Shown one piece after another: positions 16,232-24,666 of a stretch of 64,000 bases of DNA. Within the stretch, counting starts at the first letter, position 1. Each line of letters begins with the position of its first letter. Source of the stretch: Nocardioides sp. T2.26MG-1 (GTDB taxonomy: Bacteria > Actinomycetota > Actinomycetes > Propionibacteriales > Nocardioidaceae); the NCBI RefSeq assembly GCF_950101795.1, contig NZ_CATNLZ010000032.1, positions 248,001-312,000 of the forward strand. Direction: 5' to 3'. The notes beneath the pieces were generated by a model. It did no database searches. It was not told the origin of the DNA and saw only the letters and a list, made by a program, of their open reading frames with translations. A program made the translations under genes and the position numbers.

Positions 16232-17041
16232 TCAGGGACCGGCCTCGACCAGGGCCCGCACCCGCTCGAGCTCGAGGTCGAACGGACCGACCCGGGTCAG
16301 CACCCAGGTCGCCCCGGAGGCGAGCCAGGGTGCGGGGTCCTGATCGGGCTGCAGGTCCACGACGACGTCGAAGCCGGGCCTCGGCTCGTGCTGGCCGAGG
16401 TCGTCGAGGACGGTGCCGACGTCGGACGGGTCCCCGAGGCCAATCACGAAGAGGCCGTCGTGGCGAGCCGCGCGACGCAGCGGTGCGGCGTTGCCGAAGC
16501 GACCACCCAGCCAGACCGGGACCGAAGGAGCCGGCAGGTACCGGACGCCGCGCGCCGCGTAGTGCTCGCCGTCGTGGTCGACCGGCTCGCCCGCGAGCAG
16601 CCCGGCGACCACCTCGAGTCCCTCGTCGAGCATCCGGCCGCGCCTGCTCGGGTCGGCCTCGTCGCCGTACGCGCTGAACTCGCCGACCCAGTCGTCGCCG
16701 AGACCGAGACCGAGCACGAAGCGACCCCTGGACAGCGTGGCCAGGCTGGCCGACTGGCGGGCCAGCACCTGCGGACGACGACGGGCCAGCGGCGTGACCA
16801 TCGGGCCGAGCCGCAGCGAGCTGGTGCGCATCGCCACGGCCGCGCAGCAGATCCACGCGTCGGCGATCCGCTGCACGCGGTCGCCGTACTGGAGGTGGTC
16901 CCACAGGAAGAAGCCCTCCCAGCCCGCTGACTCGGCGGCGGCCGCGAGGTCGCCGACGACCGCGGGGTCCGCCAACGCGTCGAAGGGAGCGACGAAGAGA
17001 CCGCGGCGGGCCAGCTGCTGTGCCATGCCCTGCTGCGTCAT
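16232..17041 (-). CDS. LLM-class (F420-type) flavin-dependent oxidoreductase
   Basis: A 269-residue luciferase-like TIM-barrel protein. GFFLWDHLQYGD, SLRLGPMVTPLARRRPQVLARQ (read as two parts) and LGLGLGDDW are standard for the F420-dependent LLM group of actinobacteria. It has PVWLGGRFGN in the second half. The substrate is unknown. It starts at the ATG at 17041 or the one at 17026; no convincing ribosome site is visible for either. It is divergent from the 2H phosphoesterase gene, only 19 bases away. Confidence 0.85.
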   Translation of the reverse strand: MTQQGMAQQLARRGLFVAPFDALADPAVVGDLAAAAESAGWEGFFLWDHLQYGDRVQRIADAWICCAAVAMRTSSLRLGPMVTPLARRRPQVLARQSASLATLSRGRFVLGLGLGDDWVGEFSAYGDEADPSRRGRMLDEGLEVVAGLLAGEPVDHDGEHYAARGVRYLPAPSVPVWLGGRFGNAAPLRRAARHDGLFVIGLGDPSDVGTVLDDLGQHEPRPGFDVVVDLQPDQDPAPWLASGATWVLTRVGPFDLELERVRALVEAGP

Positions 17042-17060
17042 GGGAGGGAGTATGGACCGT

Positions 17061-17573
17061 ATGCCGAAGCTGCACGCCCTCGAGCTGGTCCCCGACGACG
17101 ACGGCGCGGAGGCGGTACGCCGGGACTGGCAGCGGCTGCGCGACGCCGGCCTGCCCAGCCAGCTCGACCACCCGGGCCGGACGAACTCTCCGCACGTCAC
17201 GGTGGTCTCCGCGCCGGCCCTGCCCGACGACGCGATCGACGTGGCCCAGGTGCGGCTGGGCTCCCTGCTGCCGGTGCGTGCGCGAGCGGCCGGCGTGCTG
17301 CTGCTCGGCGGCGAGCGGCTCACGATCGCGCGGGCGGTCGACATCGACGACGACGTCGTACGCCGGGTGCTCGCGGTGCGCGTCCAGGTGCCCGACCGTC
17401 AGCACGTCGGCTGGATCCCGCACGTGACACTGGCGCGGCGGGTGGCGCGGGCGGATGCCCAGCGCGCCATCGACGCCCTCGGCCACGACGACGTGGTGCT
17501 GACGCTCACCGAGCTGCGCCGATGGGATCCCGACGCCGACCGGGTGACGACGATCGCCCAGGCGCGTCAGTAG
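17061..17573 (+). CDS. 2H phosphoesterase / 2'-5' RNA ligase-like protein
   Basis: A 170-residue protein with the two HxT motifs of the 2H phosphoesterase superfamily: SPHVTVV near residue 47 and IPHVTLA near residue 120. These enzymes act on 2',3'-cyclic phosphates or 2'-5' linked RNA. The N-terminus MPKLHALELVP and the spacing between motifs fit. I chose the ATG at 17061, ten bases after GGGAGGGAG; an ATG at 17052 would be too close to it. The substrate is unknown. Confidence 0.82.
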   Translation: MPKLHALELVPDDDGAEAVRRDWQRLRDAGLPSQLDHPGRTNSPHVTVVSAPALPDDAIDVAQVRLGSLLPVRARAAGVLLLGGERLTIARAVDIDDDVVRRVLAVRVQVPDRQHVGWIPHVTLARRVARADAQRAIDALGHDDVVLTLTELRRWDPDADRVTTIAQARQ

Positions 17574-17582
17574 GGTCGTCGC

Positions 17583-18785
17583 ATGCCCGATCTCCCCGAG
17601 CTCGACGCGGAGGAACAGCGCGTGCTGGGCAGCCTGCTGGAGAAGCAGCGCACGGTGCCCGACTCCTACCCGCTCAGCCTCAACGCCCTGCGCACCGCCT
17701 GCAACCAGTCCAGCAGCCGCGACCCGGTCGTGGACTACGACGAGCAGACCGTCGAGCAGGTCGGCCGGCGGCTCAAGGACCGCGGCCTGCTGCGCATCGT
17801 ATGGTCCGCCACCGGCCGTCGCACGCTGAGGTACCACCAGACCCTCGACGAGGTGCTCGGGCTGGCCGACGACGAGCGGGCGCTGCTCACCGTGCTGCTG
17901 CTCCGGGGCCCCCAGGCGCCCGGCGAGCTCAGGACGCGCACCGAGCGTCTGCACCACTTCGCCGATCGGTCCGACGTAGAGCAGGTGCTCGCGCGGATGG
18001 CCGAACGGGGCCTGGTCCGCGAGCTGCCCCGCCAGCCGGGTCAGCACGACCTCCGCTGGGTGCACCTGCTCGGCGAGCCCGCCGTGGCTCCCGTGGTCGC
18101 CGCGCCCGCCGTCGACCGTGACGCGGTGCTCGCGGACGGGCCCGAGGCGCGCGACCAGCGGGTGCGCGCGTCGTACGACGCCGTCGCGAGCTCCTACTCC
18201 GAGCACCTCTTCAACGAGCTCACCGGGCTGCCGTTCGAGAGCTGGCTGCTGGACCGGGTCGCCGCGCACGCGGATGGGGGAGCGGTGGTCGAGGTGGGCT
18301 GCGGGCCGGGCCACGTCACGGCGTACCTCGCGGACGCCGGCGCCGGGGCGACCGGGATCGACCTGTCTCCGGGCATGGTCGCGGAGGCGCGGCGGCGCTA
18401 CCCCGACGGCACCTACGAGGTCGGCGACCTGCGGCGGCTGATCCGGCCGGCGACCGGGCCGGGCTGGCAGGCGGTGCTCGCGTGGTACTCGCTGATCCAC
18501 CTAGGCGCCTCCGAGCTGCCGGGCGCGATCGCCGCGCTCGCCCGCCCGCTGGACGCAGGCGGCTGGCTGGTGCTCGCCCTGCACGCCGGTGCGGAGGTGC
18601 GCCACGTCGACGAGTGGTTCGACGCACCGGTCGACCTGGACTTCGTGCTCCAGGACCGGGCGTTCGTCGTGGGCCTGGTCGAGCAGGCCGGGCTCGTCGA
18701 CGTCGAGTGGTACCACCGCGGCCCGCTCGCCGATCGGGGCGAGACCACCGAGCGGCTCTACGTGGTCGGCCGCAAGCCGGCCTGA
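17583..18785 (+). CDS. YceH (DUF480) domain fused to class I SAM methyltransferase
   Basis: A 400-residue two-domain protein. Residues 1-165 are a YceH/DUF480 unit, a pair of winged helices starting LDAEEQRVLGSLLEKQRTVPD and including TACNQSSSRDPVVDYDE. Residues about 190-400 are a class I methyltransferase with VVEVGCGPGHVTAYLADAGA (SAM site), TGIDLSPGMVAEARRR and AWYSLIHL. In most bacteria YceH stands alone and its function is not established. The fusion suggests a DNA- or protein-binding module that targets or regulates methylation; the target is unknown. It begins nine bases after the 2H phosphoesterase stop. Confidence 0.88.
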   Translation: MPDLPELDAEEQRVLGSLLEKQRTVPDSYPLSLNALRTACNQSSSRDPVVDYDEQTVEQVGRRLKDRGLLRIVWSATGRRTLRYHQTLDEVLGLADDERALLTVLLLRGPQAPGELRTRTERLHHFADRSDVEQVLARMAERGLVRELPRQPGQHDLRWVHLLGEPAVAPVVAAPAVDRDAVLADGPEARDQRVRASYDAVASSYSEHLFNELTGLPFESWLLDRVAAHADGGAVVEVGCGPGHVTAYLADAGAGATGIDLSPGMVAEARRRYPDGTYEVGDLRRLIRPATGPGWQAVLAWYSLIHLGASELPGAIAALARPLDAGGWLVLALHAGAEVRHVDEWFDAPVDLDFVLQDRAFVVGLVEQAGLVDVEWYHRGPLADRGETTERLYVVGRKPA

Positions 18786-18876
18786 CCGCGACGTCACACG
18801 AATCCGACGCCTGACGGCCGACGGCCCGACAGATGCCGTTCGCCTGCCCGGTGGCCGCCCACCCGAGGGTCGGGAC

Positions 18877-20685
18877 ATGACCTCTCGGAACCTCATCGCC
18901 GGACTGGTGGTCGCGTGTGGCGCGGCCCTCCTCGTGCCGATCGCGCAGCCGGCCGCAGCCGCCGCCGCCCAGGAGCAGCCGCCCTTCGACATCCAGGCCC
19001 ACCGCGGTGGCATCGGCCTCACGGTCGAGAGCACGCTCGCGTCGTTCGACAAGGCGCTCCGGCTCGGGGTCAGCACCCTCGAGCTGGACGTCCAGATCAC
19101 CGAGGACGGCGAGGCCGTCGTCACCCACGACCGCTTGGTCAACGGCGCCAAGTGCCAGGACACCGCGCCCGCGACACCCGACGACCCGGAGTACCCCTAC
19201 GTCGGCAAGTACGTGAACACGCTGACACTCTCGCAGGTCCGCACCCTCGACTGCGGCAGCCGCTCGCTGCCGCGGTTCCCCGGGCAGCGGACGTCGCCGG
19301 GGGCGCGGATGCCGCTGCTGAGCGAGGTCTTCGACCTGGTCCAGGCGTATGGCGCCGACGACGTCGCGCTCAACGTCGAGACCAAGGTCGAGGCGGGGGC
19401 GCCGAGCGAGACCGCGCCGCGTGAGCAGTTCGTCCAGGTCGTGGCCGCGGAGATCCGGGCCGCGGACATCGCGTCGCAGGTGACGATCCAGAGCTTCGAC
19501 TGGGGCTCGCTGATGCGGATGAAGGAGGTCTATCCCGAGCTGCCGCTGGTCGCGCTCACCAACTACGACTTCCTGCAGGTCGACCAGCCCGGGCGCTCGC
19601 CGTGGCTCGGCGGCCTGGACATCGACGACTTCGACGACGACCTGGTCAAGGCGACGGCGTCGTTCGGGGTGTGGGCCATCTCGCCGGTGCACGGGTTCCC
19701 GCAGGACGGCAAGGTCTCCGACCCGGACTACCGCCCGTACGTCACCGAGCAGATGGTCCAGGAGGCGCACAAGCACGGGCAGCGGGTCATCCCGTGGACG
19801 GTCGACGACCCCGCGACGATGAACAAGCTGATCGACGACGGCGTCGACGGGCTGATCACCGACTACCCCGACCGGCTGCGCGACGTGCTGGCCGACCGCG
19901 ACCTAGCGGTCCCGGAGGCGCTGTCGCGCCCGGCCCAGGCTCGGCCGCTGCCCCAGGCGCACGCCCACAACGACTACGAGCACCAGCGTCCGCTCCTCGA
20001 CGCGCTGGACCAGGGCTTCACCAGCGTCGAGGCCGACGTCTGGCTGGTTGACGGTCAGCTGCTCGTGGCCCACGACCGCGACCAGGTCGTTCCGGGACGC
20101 ACCCTCGAGCGCCTGTACCTCTCGCCGCTCGAGGCGCGGCGCCAGATGAACGACGGCGCGGTCTACCCCGGCTGGGACGACGGGTTCCAGCTGCTGATCG
20201 ACGTGAAGTCGGCGGCCGCGCCGACCTGGGCCGCGGTGCAGGAGGCGCTCGCCCGGCACCCGCGGCTGATGACCAGGTTCACGACCGACGACACCGAGGC
20301 CGGCGCCGTCACCGCGGTGATCAGCGGCAACCGCGACCGCGCCGCCATGCTCGCCGCACCGGTCCGGTACGCCGGGTACGACGGCCGGCTCACCGACCTG
20401 GAGTCCGGGACGCCCGCCTCGTTCATGCCGCTCGTGAGCGACAACTGGACCAACACCTTCACCTGGACTGGTCGGGGCCGGATGCCGGCCGTCGAGCGGG
20501 CCAGGCTCCGGTCGATCGTGGCGCGCGCCCACGCCCACGGCTACCGGGTGCGGTTCTGGGCGACCCCCGACGTCGCCGGTCCGGCCCGCGCCGCGGTCTG
20601 GCGCGAGGAGCTGCGCGCCGGGGTCGACCACCTCAACACCGACGACCTGGCCGGCCTGCGCCGGTTCCTGGCCGGACATCGCTGA
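18877..20685 (+). CDS. Secreted protein with two GDPD-like phosphodiesterase domains
   Basis: A 602-residue exported protein. A signal peptide covers about residues 1-31 (NLIAGLVVACGAALLVP then an AAAAAAQ cleavage region). The first domain, about 37-345, is a glycerophosphodiester phosphodiesterase: QAHRGGIGLTVEST, ELDVQITEDGEAVVTHD, and the terminal PWTVDDPATMNKLIDDGVDG. The second, about 355-600, is a diverged GDPD/PI-PLC-like domain with AHAHNDYEHQRPLLDAL and EADVWLVDGQLLVAHD. It probably releases glycerol phosphate or other alcohols from phosphodiesters outside the cell. The tandem arrangement is less common than single-domain GDPDs. A strong hairpin follows the gene. Confidence 0.88.
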   Translation: MTSRNLIAGLVVACGAALLVPIAQPAAAAAAQEQPPFDIQAHRGGIGLTVESTLASFDKALRLGVSTLELDVQITEDGEAVVTHDRLVNGAKCQDTAPATPDDPEYPYVGKYVNTLTLSQVRTLDCGSRSLPRFPGQRTSPGARMPLLSEVFDLVQAYGADDVALNVETKVEAGAPSETAPREQFVQVVAAEIRAADIASQVTIQSFDWGSLMRMKEVYPELPLVALTNYDFLQVDQPGRSPWLGGLDIDDFDDDLVKATASFGVWAISPVHGFPQDGKVSDPDYRPYVTEQMVQEAHKHGQRVIPWTVDDPATMNKLIDDGVDGLITDYPDRLRDVLADRDLAVPEALSRPAQARPLPQAHAHNDYEHQRPLLDALDQGFTSVEADVWLVDGQLLVAHDRDQVVPGRTLERLYLSPLEARRQMNDGAVYPGWDDGFQLLIDVKSAAAPTWAAVQEALARHPRLMTRFTTDDTEAGAVTAVISGNRDRAAMLAAPVRYAGYDGRLTDLESGTPASFMPLVSDNWTNTFTWTGRGRMPAVERARLRSIVARAHAHGYRVRFWATPDVAGPARAAVWREELRAGVDHLNTDDLAGLRRFLAGHR

Positions 20686-20705
20686 CCTCGCATCCTGATC
20701 CCCGG

Positions 20706-20743
20706 CCGGCCGGCGCCCGTGACAAACGCGGTGCGCCGGCCGG
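20706..20743. terminator. Strong hairpin, probable terminator
   Basis: CCGGCCGGCGC at 20706-20716 is perfectly complementary to GCGCCGGCCGG at 20733-20743, with a 16-base loop. It lies just after the GDPD gene. There is no T run. Confidence 0.6.
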
Positions 20744-20768
20744 TGGCGGGCGCCTAGGGTCGCCTGCG

Positions 20769-21665
20769 ATGCACGAGAACGAGGTCCCGGTCCCCGACGA
20801 GCTGGTGCGCCGGCTGGTGGACGAGCAGTTCCCGGCGTACCGCGGACTCCCGCTGAGCCGGCTGCCACCGATCGGCACTGACCACCAGCTGTTCCGGCTC
20901 GGGGAGGACCTGCTCGTCCGGCTCCCGAGGATCGACTGGGCGGCCGACCAGGCCCACTCCGACTGGACCTGGCTGCCCCTGCTCGCGCCGCACCTGCCGC
21001 TCACCGTGCCGGTGCCGGTGGGGCTGGGGGAGCCGGCGCACGGCTATCCGTTCGCGTGGACGATCGTGCCCTGGATCGAGGGCGAGAACCCCACCGACGA
21101 CAACGTCGACCGGGTGGCCTGTGCCACCGAGCTCGGCCGGTTCGTGCGCACGCTGCGCGGGATCGACGCCATGGGCGGTCCGCTCAAGACCGAGAGGTCC
21201 CGGGGCGTGCCGCTGGCCGCGTGCGACGACTGGGTCCGCGAGTGGACGGCCAAGGCCGGCGACCGTCTCGACCAACGCGCGGTGCTGGCGGTCTGGGAGG
21301 ACGCGCTGGCCGCACCGCTGTGGCCGCACGACCCCGTCTGGCTCGCGGGGGACATCCAGCCCGGCAACGTGATCGTCCGCGATGGCCGGACGGTCGGCGT
21401 CATCGACTTCGGTGCGCTCGGACTCGGCGACCCGGCCGTCGAGCTGATGCCCTGCTGGATGTGGTTCACCGATCCGGCCAGCCGCGCGGCCTACCGCGAC
21501 GCGGTCGGTCTCGGCGAGGACGCCTGGCGCCGTGGGCGGGGCTGGGCGCTGGTGCCGGCGGTGAGCGGGCTCACGTACTACGAGGAGACCTCGCCGTTCC
21601 ACGCCCAGCTGGCCGCGGCGGCGATCGCCGAGGCGATCGCGGAGTTCGGCGCGAGGCTAGGTTGA
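20769..21665 (+). CDS. Aminoglycoside phosphotransferase-family kinase
   Basis: A 298-residue APH/choline-kinase-fold protein. The catalytic loop is LAGDIQPGNVIV (Brenner motif with D and N) and the metal site is GVIDFGALGLGDPAVEL. The N-terminus has DHQLFRLGEDLLVRLPR, the ATP-binding strands. Members phosphorylate aminoglycosides, macrolides or small metabolites; nothing here shows a resistance function. It precedes a RidA gene by five bases, so both are likely cotranscribed. Confidence 0.85.
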   Translation: MHENEVPVPDELVRRLVDEQFPAYRGLPLSRLPPIGTDHQLFRLGEDLLVRLPRIDWAADQAHSDWTWLPLLAPHLPLTVPVPVGLGEPAHGYPFAWTIVPWIEGENPTDDNVDRVACATELGRFVRTLRGIDAMGGPLKTERSRGVPLAACDDWVREWTAKAGDRLDQRAVLAVWEDALAAPLWPHDPVWLAGDIQPGNVIVRDGRTVGVIDFGALGLGDPAVELMPCWMWFTDPASRAAYRDAVGLGEDAWRRGRGWALVPAVSGLTYYEETSPFHAQLAAAAIAEAIAEFGARLG

Positions 21666-21670
21666 CCGGC

Positions 21671-22015
21671 ATGGCAGCGATCTTCGAGCAGGTCCGCGAG
21701 GCCGGCGGCTTCCTCTTCGTCTCCGGGCAGACACCGCTGACCGAGACGGGTGCGGTGCCCGACGACGCGGGGGAGCAGGCCACGGTCGTGATCGGCAAGG
21801 TCCGCGCGCTCCTCGCCGGCGCGGGTGCGTCGCTCGACGACGTCGTGAAGGTGGCGTACTTCCTCACCGACATCGGCGACCTCGACGCCGTCCGGGCCGC
21901 GCTGGACGCGGTGCTCCCGCATCCCCGCCCGGCGGCGAGCCTGGTCGAGGTCTCCGCGCTGGTCGACCCGCGGTTCCGCGTCGAGATCGAGGCCACGGCG
22001 TACGTCGGCGCCTGA
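21671..22015 (+). CDS. RidA-family enamine/imine deaminase
   Basis: A 114-residue RidA (YjgF/YER057c/UK114) protein. The characteristic SGQTPL, LDDVVKVAYFLTDIGDL and PRPAASLVEVSAL are present, with the arginine (HPRP) position conserved in part; the C-terminus RVEIEATAYVG is typical. RidA enzymes hydrolyse reactive enamines from amino-acid metabolism. The N-terminus is somewhat shorter than usual. The stop codon directly adjoins a tandem repeat array. Confidence 0.87.
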   Translation: MAAIFEQVREAGGFLFVSGQTPLTETGAVPDDAGEQATVVIGKVRALLAGAGASLDDVVKVAYFLTDIGDLDAVRAALDAVLPHPRPAASLVEVSALVDPRFRVEIEATAYVGA

Positions 22016-22093
22016 AAGTCCCGACTGAACCGTCAGAACTCCCGACTCGACGGTCAGAAGTCCCGACTCGACCGTCAAAGGTCCCGACTCAAC
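22015..22093. repeat. Tandem array of about 21-base repeats
   Basis: Four units of the form AGAAGTCCCGACTCGACCGTC: AAAGTCCCGACTGAACCGTC, AGAACTCCCGACTCGACGGTC, AGAAGTCCCGACTCGACCGTC and AAAGGTCCCGACTCAACGG. It spans the gap between convergent genes from the RidA stop to the stop of the hydratase gene. The sequence is related to the array at 11998-12111. Confidence 0.9.
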
Positions 22094-22946
22094 GGGGGGT
22101 GGGGGTGAGGACGACGTCGCCGAGGACGGGGGCGCCGTCGCGGTCACCGCCGGCGACGGTGGCCGAGCCGACGATGCGGTCGTCGCCCCCGCGCCAGCCG
22201 CGGACCCGGATGGTCTCGCCGGGGAACAGCACGCCCGCGAACTTCACGCCGAATCCGGCGACCCGGGCGGCGTCGCCGCCGAGCAGCACCTCGGTGAGCG
22301 TGCGCAGCACGATGCCGTAGGAGCAGAGCCCGTGCAGGATCGGCGCGGGGAAGCCGGCGGCCTTCGCGAAGTCGGGGTCGGCGTGCAGCGGGTTGCGGTC
22401 GCCGCAGAGGCGGTAGAGCAGGGCCTGCTGCGGCAGGACGTCGTACGTCGCGTCGGCGTCGGGGGAGCGGTCCGGGAGCTCGACCGGCGTGGATGCGCCG
22501 CGGTCGCCGCCCCAGCCGCCCTCGCCCTTGACGAAGATCGACGAGCGGGTGGTCCACAGCTCCTCGCCGGAGGGTGCGACCGCGACGCCCTCCTGCCAGA
22601 CGACCGCGGCCTTGCCCTTGTCCCAGATCTCGCTGATCCGGGTGGTGACCGTGGCCGAGCCGGACGTGGGGATCGGCCCGGCCACGGAGATCGACTGCGA
22701 CCCGTGCACGACTTGGGCGAGGTTGATGTCGCACCCCGGGAGGTCGAGCGGCGGCGGGTCGGTCATGTGGAACGTCGGGGCGACCACCCCGAACGACGGC
22801 AGCACCTGCAGCGCCGGACCCTCGAGCGTGTAGGCGAGGTCGGTCGCGCCGATCGCGAGGTGGTAGAGCAGGACGTCGCTCTCGGTCCACGAGAAGCGCT
22901 GGGAGCCGAGCTCGGCGCCGATCGCGACGGACGGGTCGATGGGCAT
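22089..22946 (-). CDS. Hsd4B-like double-hot-dog enoyl-CoA hydratase
   Basis: A 285-residue MaoC/hydratase-2 protein with two hot-dog halves. The C-terminal catalytic motif LCGDRNPLHADPDFAKAAGF has the Asp, Asn and His of R-specific hydratases, and HGLCSYG follows. It corresponds to M. tuberculosis Rv3538 (annotated hsd4B), which lies beside kstD as here. The role is likely hydration of an enoyl-CoA during sterol side-chain beta-oxidation. It is two bases after kstD, so both form one transcription unit under the KstR-type box at 24642. The stop codon lies in the tandem repeat. Confidence 0.85.
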   Translation of the reverse strand: MPIDPSVAIGAELGSQRFSWTESDVLLYHLAIGATDLAYTLEGPALQVLPSFGVVAPTFHMTDPPPLDLPGCDINLAQVVHGSQSISVAGPIPTSGSATVTTRISEIWDKGKAAVVWQEGVAVAPSGEELWTTRSSIFVKGEGGWGGDRGASTPVELPDRSPDADATYDVLPQQALLYRLCGDRNPLHADPDFAKAAGFPAPILHGLCSYGIVLRTLTEVLLGGDAARVAGFGVKFAGVLFPGETIRVRGWRGGDDRIVGSATVAGGDRDGAPVLGDVVLTPTPR

Positions 22947-22948
22947 GG

Positions 22949-24631
22949 TCAGTCCTCCCCGAGAGCGAGGTCCTCTGCGGCCAGGTAGCCGAAGGTGAGC
23001 GCGGGCCCGATCGTGGCGCCGGGGCCGGCGTAGGTGCGGCCCATGACCGCCGACGAGACGTTGCCGGCGGCGTACAGGCCGGGGATCACCGAGCCGTCGG
23101 GGCGCAGCACGCGGGCGTGCTCGTCGGTGACCAGCCCGCCCTTGGTGCCGAGGTCGCCCGGCACGATCTTCACGGCGTAGAACGGTGCCTGGTCGATCAC
23201 GTGCAGCGAGGGGTTCGGCTTGACCCGTGGGTCGGAGTAGTACTTGTCGTAGGCGCTCTCACCACGGTGGAAGTCCTCGTCGACACCGGTGCGCGCGAAG
23301 CCGTTGAAGCGCGCGACGGTCTCGGTCAGCGCGTCGGCCGGCACGCCGATCTCCGCGGCCAGCGCCTCGAGCGTGGCGGCCTTCTTGACGGTGCCGAACT
23401 TGAGCCAGCGTCCGGGGAACGGCTGCCGGGGCGAGAGCCCGGCGAACAGGTAGCGGTTGCGGTAGCGCTGGTCGATCACCATCCACGACGGCACGTGCCC
23501 GACGCCGGTGGCCTCGCCCCGGTAGATCTCGTGCACGGCCTCGACGTACGGCAGCGCCTCGTTCATGAACCGCCGGCCGGCCTGGTTGACGATGATCGAG
23601 CCCGGCAGGTTGCGCTCGGCCAGGCAGAACCACGGCCCGGACGGCAGCGGGATCGTCGGGCCCCACCACGCGTCGTCCATCAGGTCGGTCTGGGCGCCCG
23701 CGGCGATGCCGGCCAGCACGCCGCCGCCGGTGTTGAACTCCGACCCGGTCGTCCAGTCGACCGAGGTCGGTTGCGGCTGGTACTTCTCGCGCAGTTCGAG
23801 GTTCTTCTCGAAGCCACCGCTGCCGAGGACCACCCCTCGCCGGGCGCGGATCACGTGCTCGACGCCGTCGCGCAGCACGCGCACGCCGGCGACCCGGCCG
23901 TCCGCGATCACCAGGTCGCGCAGCTCGGTGTCGTAGTGCACGGGCACGCCCGCGTCCATCAGGCCCTTGCGCAGCCCGATCGCGATCGCGTTGCCCATCG
24001 CGTACATCTTCTGGCCGCGCACCAGGCTGACGATCCGCTTGAGCAGCACCTTGGCCATCGTCAGCGGGCCGCGGAGCGTGCGCAGGCCGAGGCTGATCTT
24101 CCGGAAGTCGGCCTGGGTGACGATCATGTTCGCCGGCGCCTTGGTGTACTGCGGGTGCAGCCGCTCCAGCTCGTCGCCGAGGAACCGTGCGTCCAGCGGG
24201 ATCGGCTCCGCCGACCGGCCCGCGGCCCGGCCACCGGGCGCCTCGGGGTGGTAGTCGGCGTACTGCGGCACCCAGGTGAACCGCAGCGGCGTGCGCTCCT
24301 TGATGAAGTCCATGACCTCGGGGCCGCGCTCGAGGTAGGTGTCGCGGCGGACCTTGGGCACGACGTCGCCGACGATCGAGTCGAGGTAGAGCTTGGAGCT
24401 CTCCAGCGGGTCGTCCTGGCCGGCCGCCTTCAACGCGTAGTTGCCGGGGATCCAGACCCCGCCGCCGCTGCGCGCCGTCGACCCGCCGAAGTAGGAGCTC
24501 TTCTCGATCAGCACCGTGTCGAGACCACGCGAGGCGGCGGCGAGCGCGGCCGTCATGCCGGCGCCGCCGGCACCGACCACCACGACGTCGGCACTCCCCG
24601 GGATCTCGGGGCGTGGCAAGGGGGGCGTCAT
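22949..24631 (-). CDS. kstD: 3-ketosteroid delta-1-dehydrogenase
   Basis: A 560-residue FAD enzyme that introduces the C1-C2 double bond into ring A of 3-ketosteroids, which with 9-alpha-hydroxylation opens ring B. The FAD motif VVVGAGGAGMTAALAAASRG is at residues about 17-36; SSYFGGSTARSGGGVWIPGN is the family N-terminal signature. Tyr-rich active-site regions and the C-terminal GLYAAGNVSSAVMG and TYAGPGATIGPALTFG are present. Its length matches KstD. It is divergent from hsaE with a full KstR-type box between them, the same arrangement as Rv3536c-Rv3537 in M. tuberculosis. Confidence 0.94.
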   Translation of the reverse strand: MTPPLPRPEIPGSADVVVVGAGGAGMTAALAAASRGLDTVLIEKSSYFGGSTARSGGGVWIPGNYALKAAGQDDPLESSKLYLDSIVGDVVPKVRRDTYLERGPEVMDFIKERTPLRFTWVPQYADYHPEAPGGRAAGRSAEPIPLDARFLGDELERLHPQYTKAPANMIVTQADFRKISLGLRTLRGPLTMAKVLLKRIVSLVRGQKMYAMGNAIAIGLRKGLMDAGVPVHYDTELRDLVIADGRVAGVRVLRDGVEHVIRARRGVVLGSGGFEKNLELREKYQPQPTSVDWTTGSEFNTGGGVLAGIAAGAQTDLMDDAWWGPTIPLPSGPWFCLAERNLPGSIIVNQAGRRFMNEALPYVEAVHEIYRGEATGVGHVPSWMVIDQRYRNRYLFAGLSPRQPFPGRWLKFGTVKKAATLEALAAEIGVPADALTETVARFNGFARTGVDEDFHRGESAYDKYYSDPRVKPNPSLHVIDQAPFYAVKIVPGDLGTKGGLVTDEHARVLRPDGSVIPGLYAAGNVSSAVMGRTYAGPGATIGPALTFGYLAAEDLALGED

Positions 24632-24641
24632 GGCCAGAAAC

Positions 24642-24655
24642 TGTAACAGGTTCTA
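24642..24655. promoter_or_regulatory. KstR-type operator, full match
   Basis: TGTAACAGGTTCTA matches every defined position of the KstR consensus. It lies 10 bases before the kstD start and 12 bases before hsaE, so it can govern both directions. Confidence 0.8.
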
Positions 24656-24666
24656 CTATTGGTCAC

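Noticed and set aside
22015..22093. CRISPR array
   Set aside because: Units are tandem with no distinct unique spacers, and no cas genes are near.
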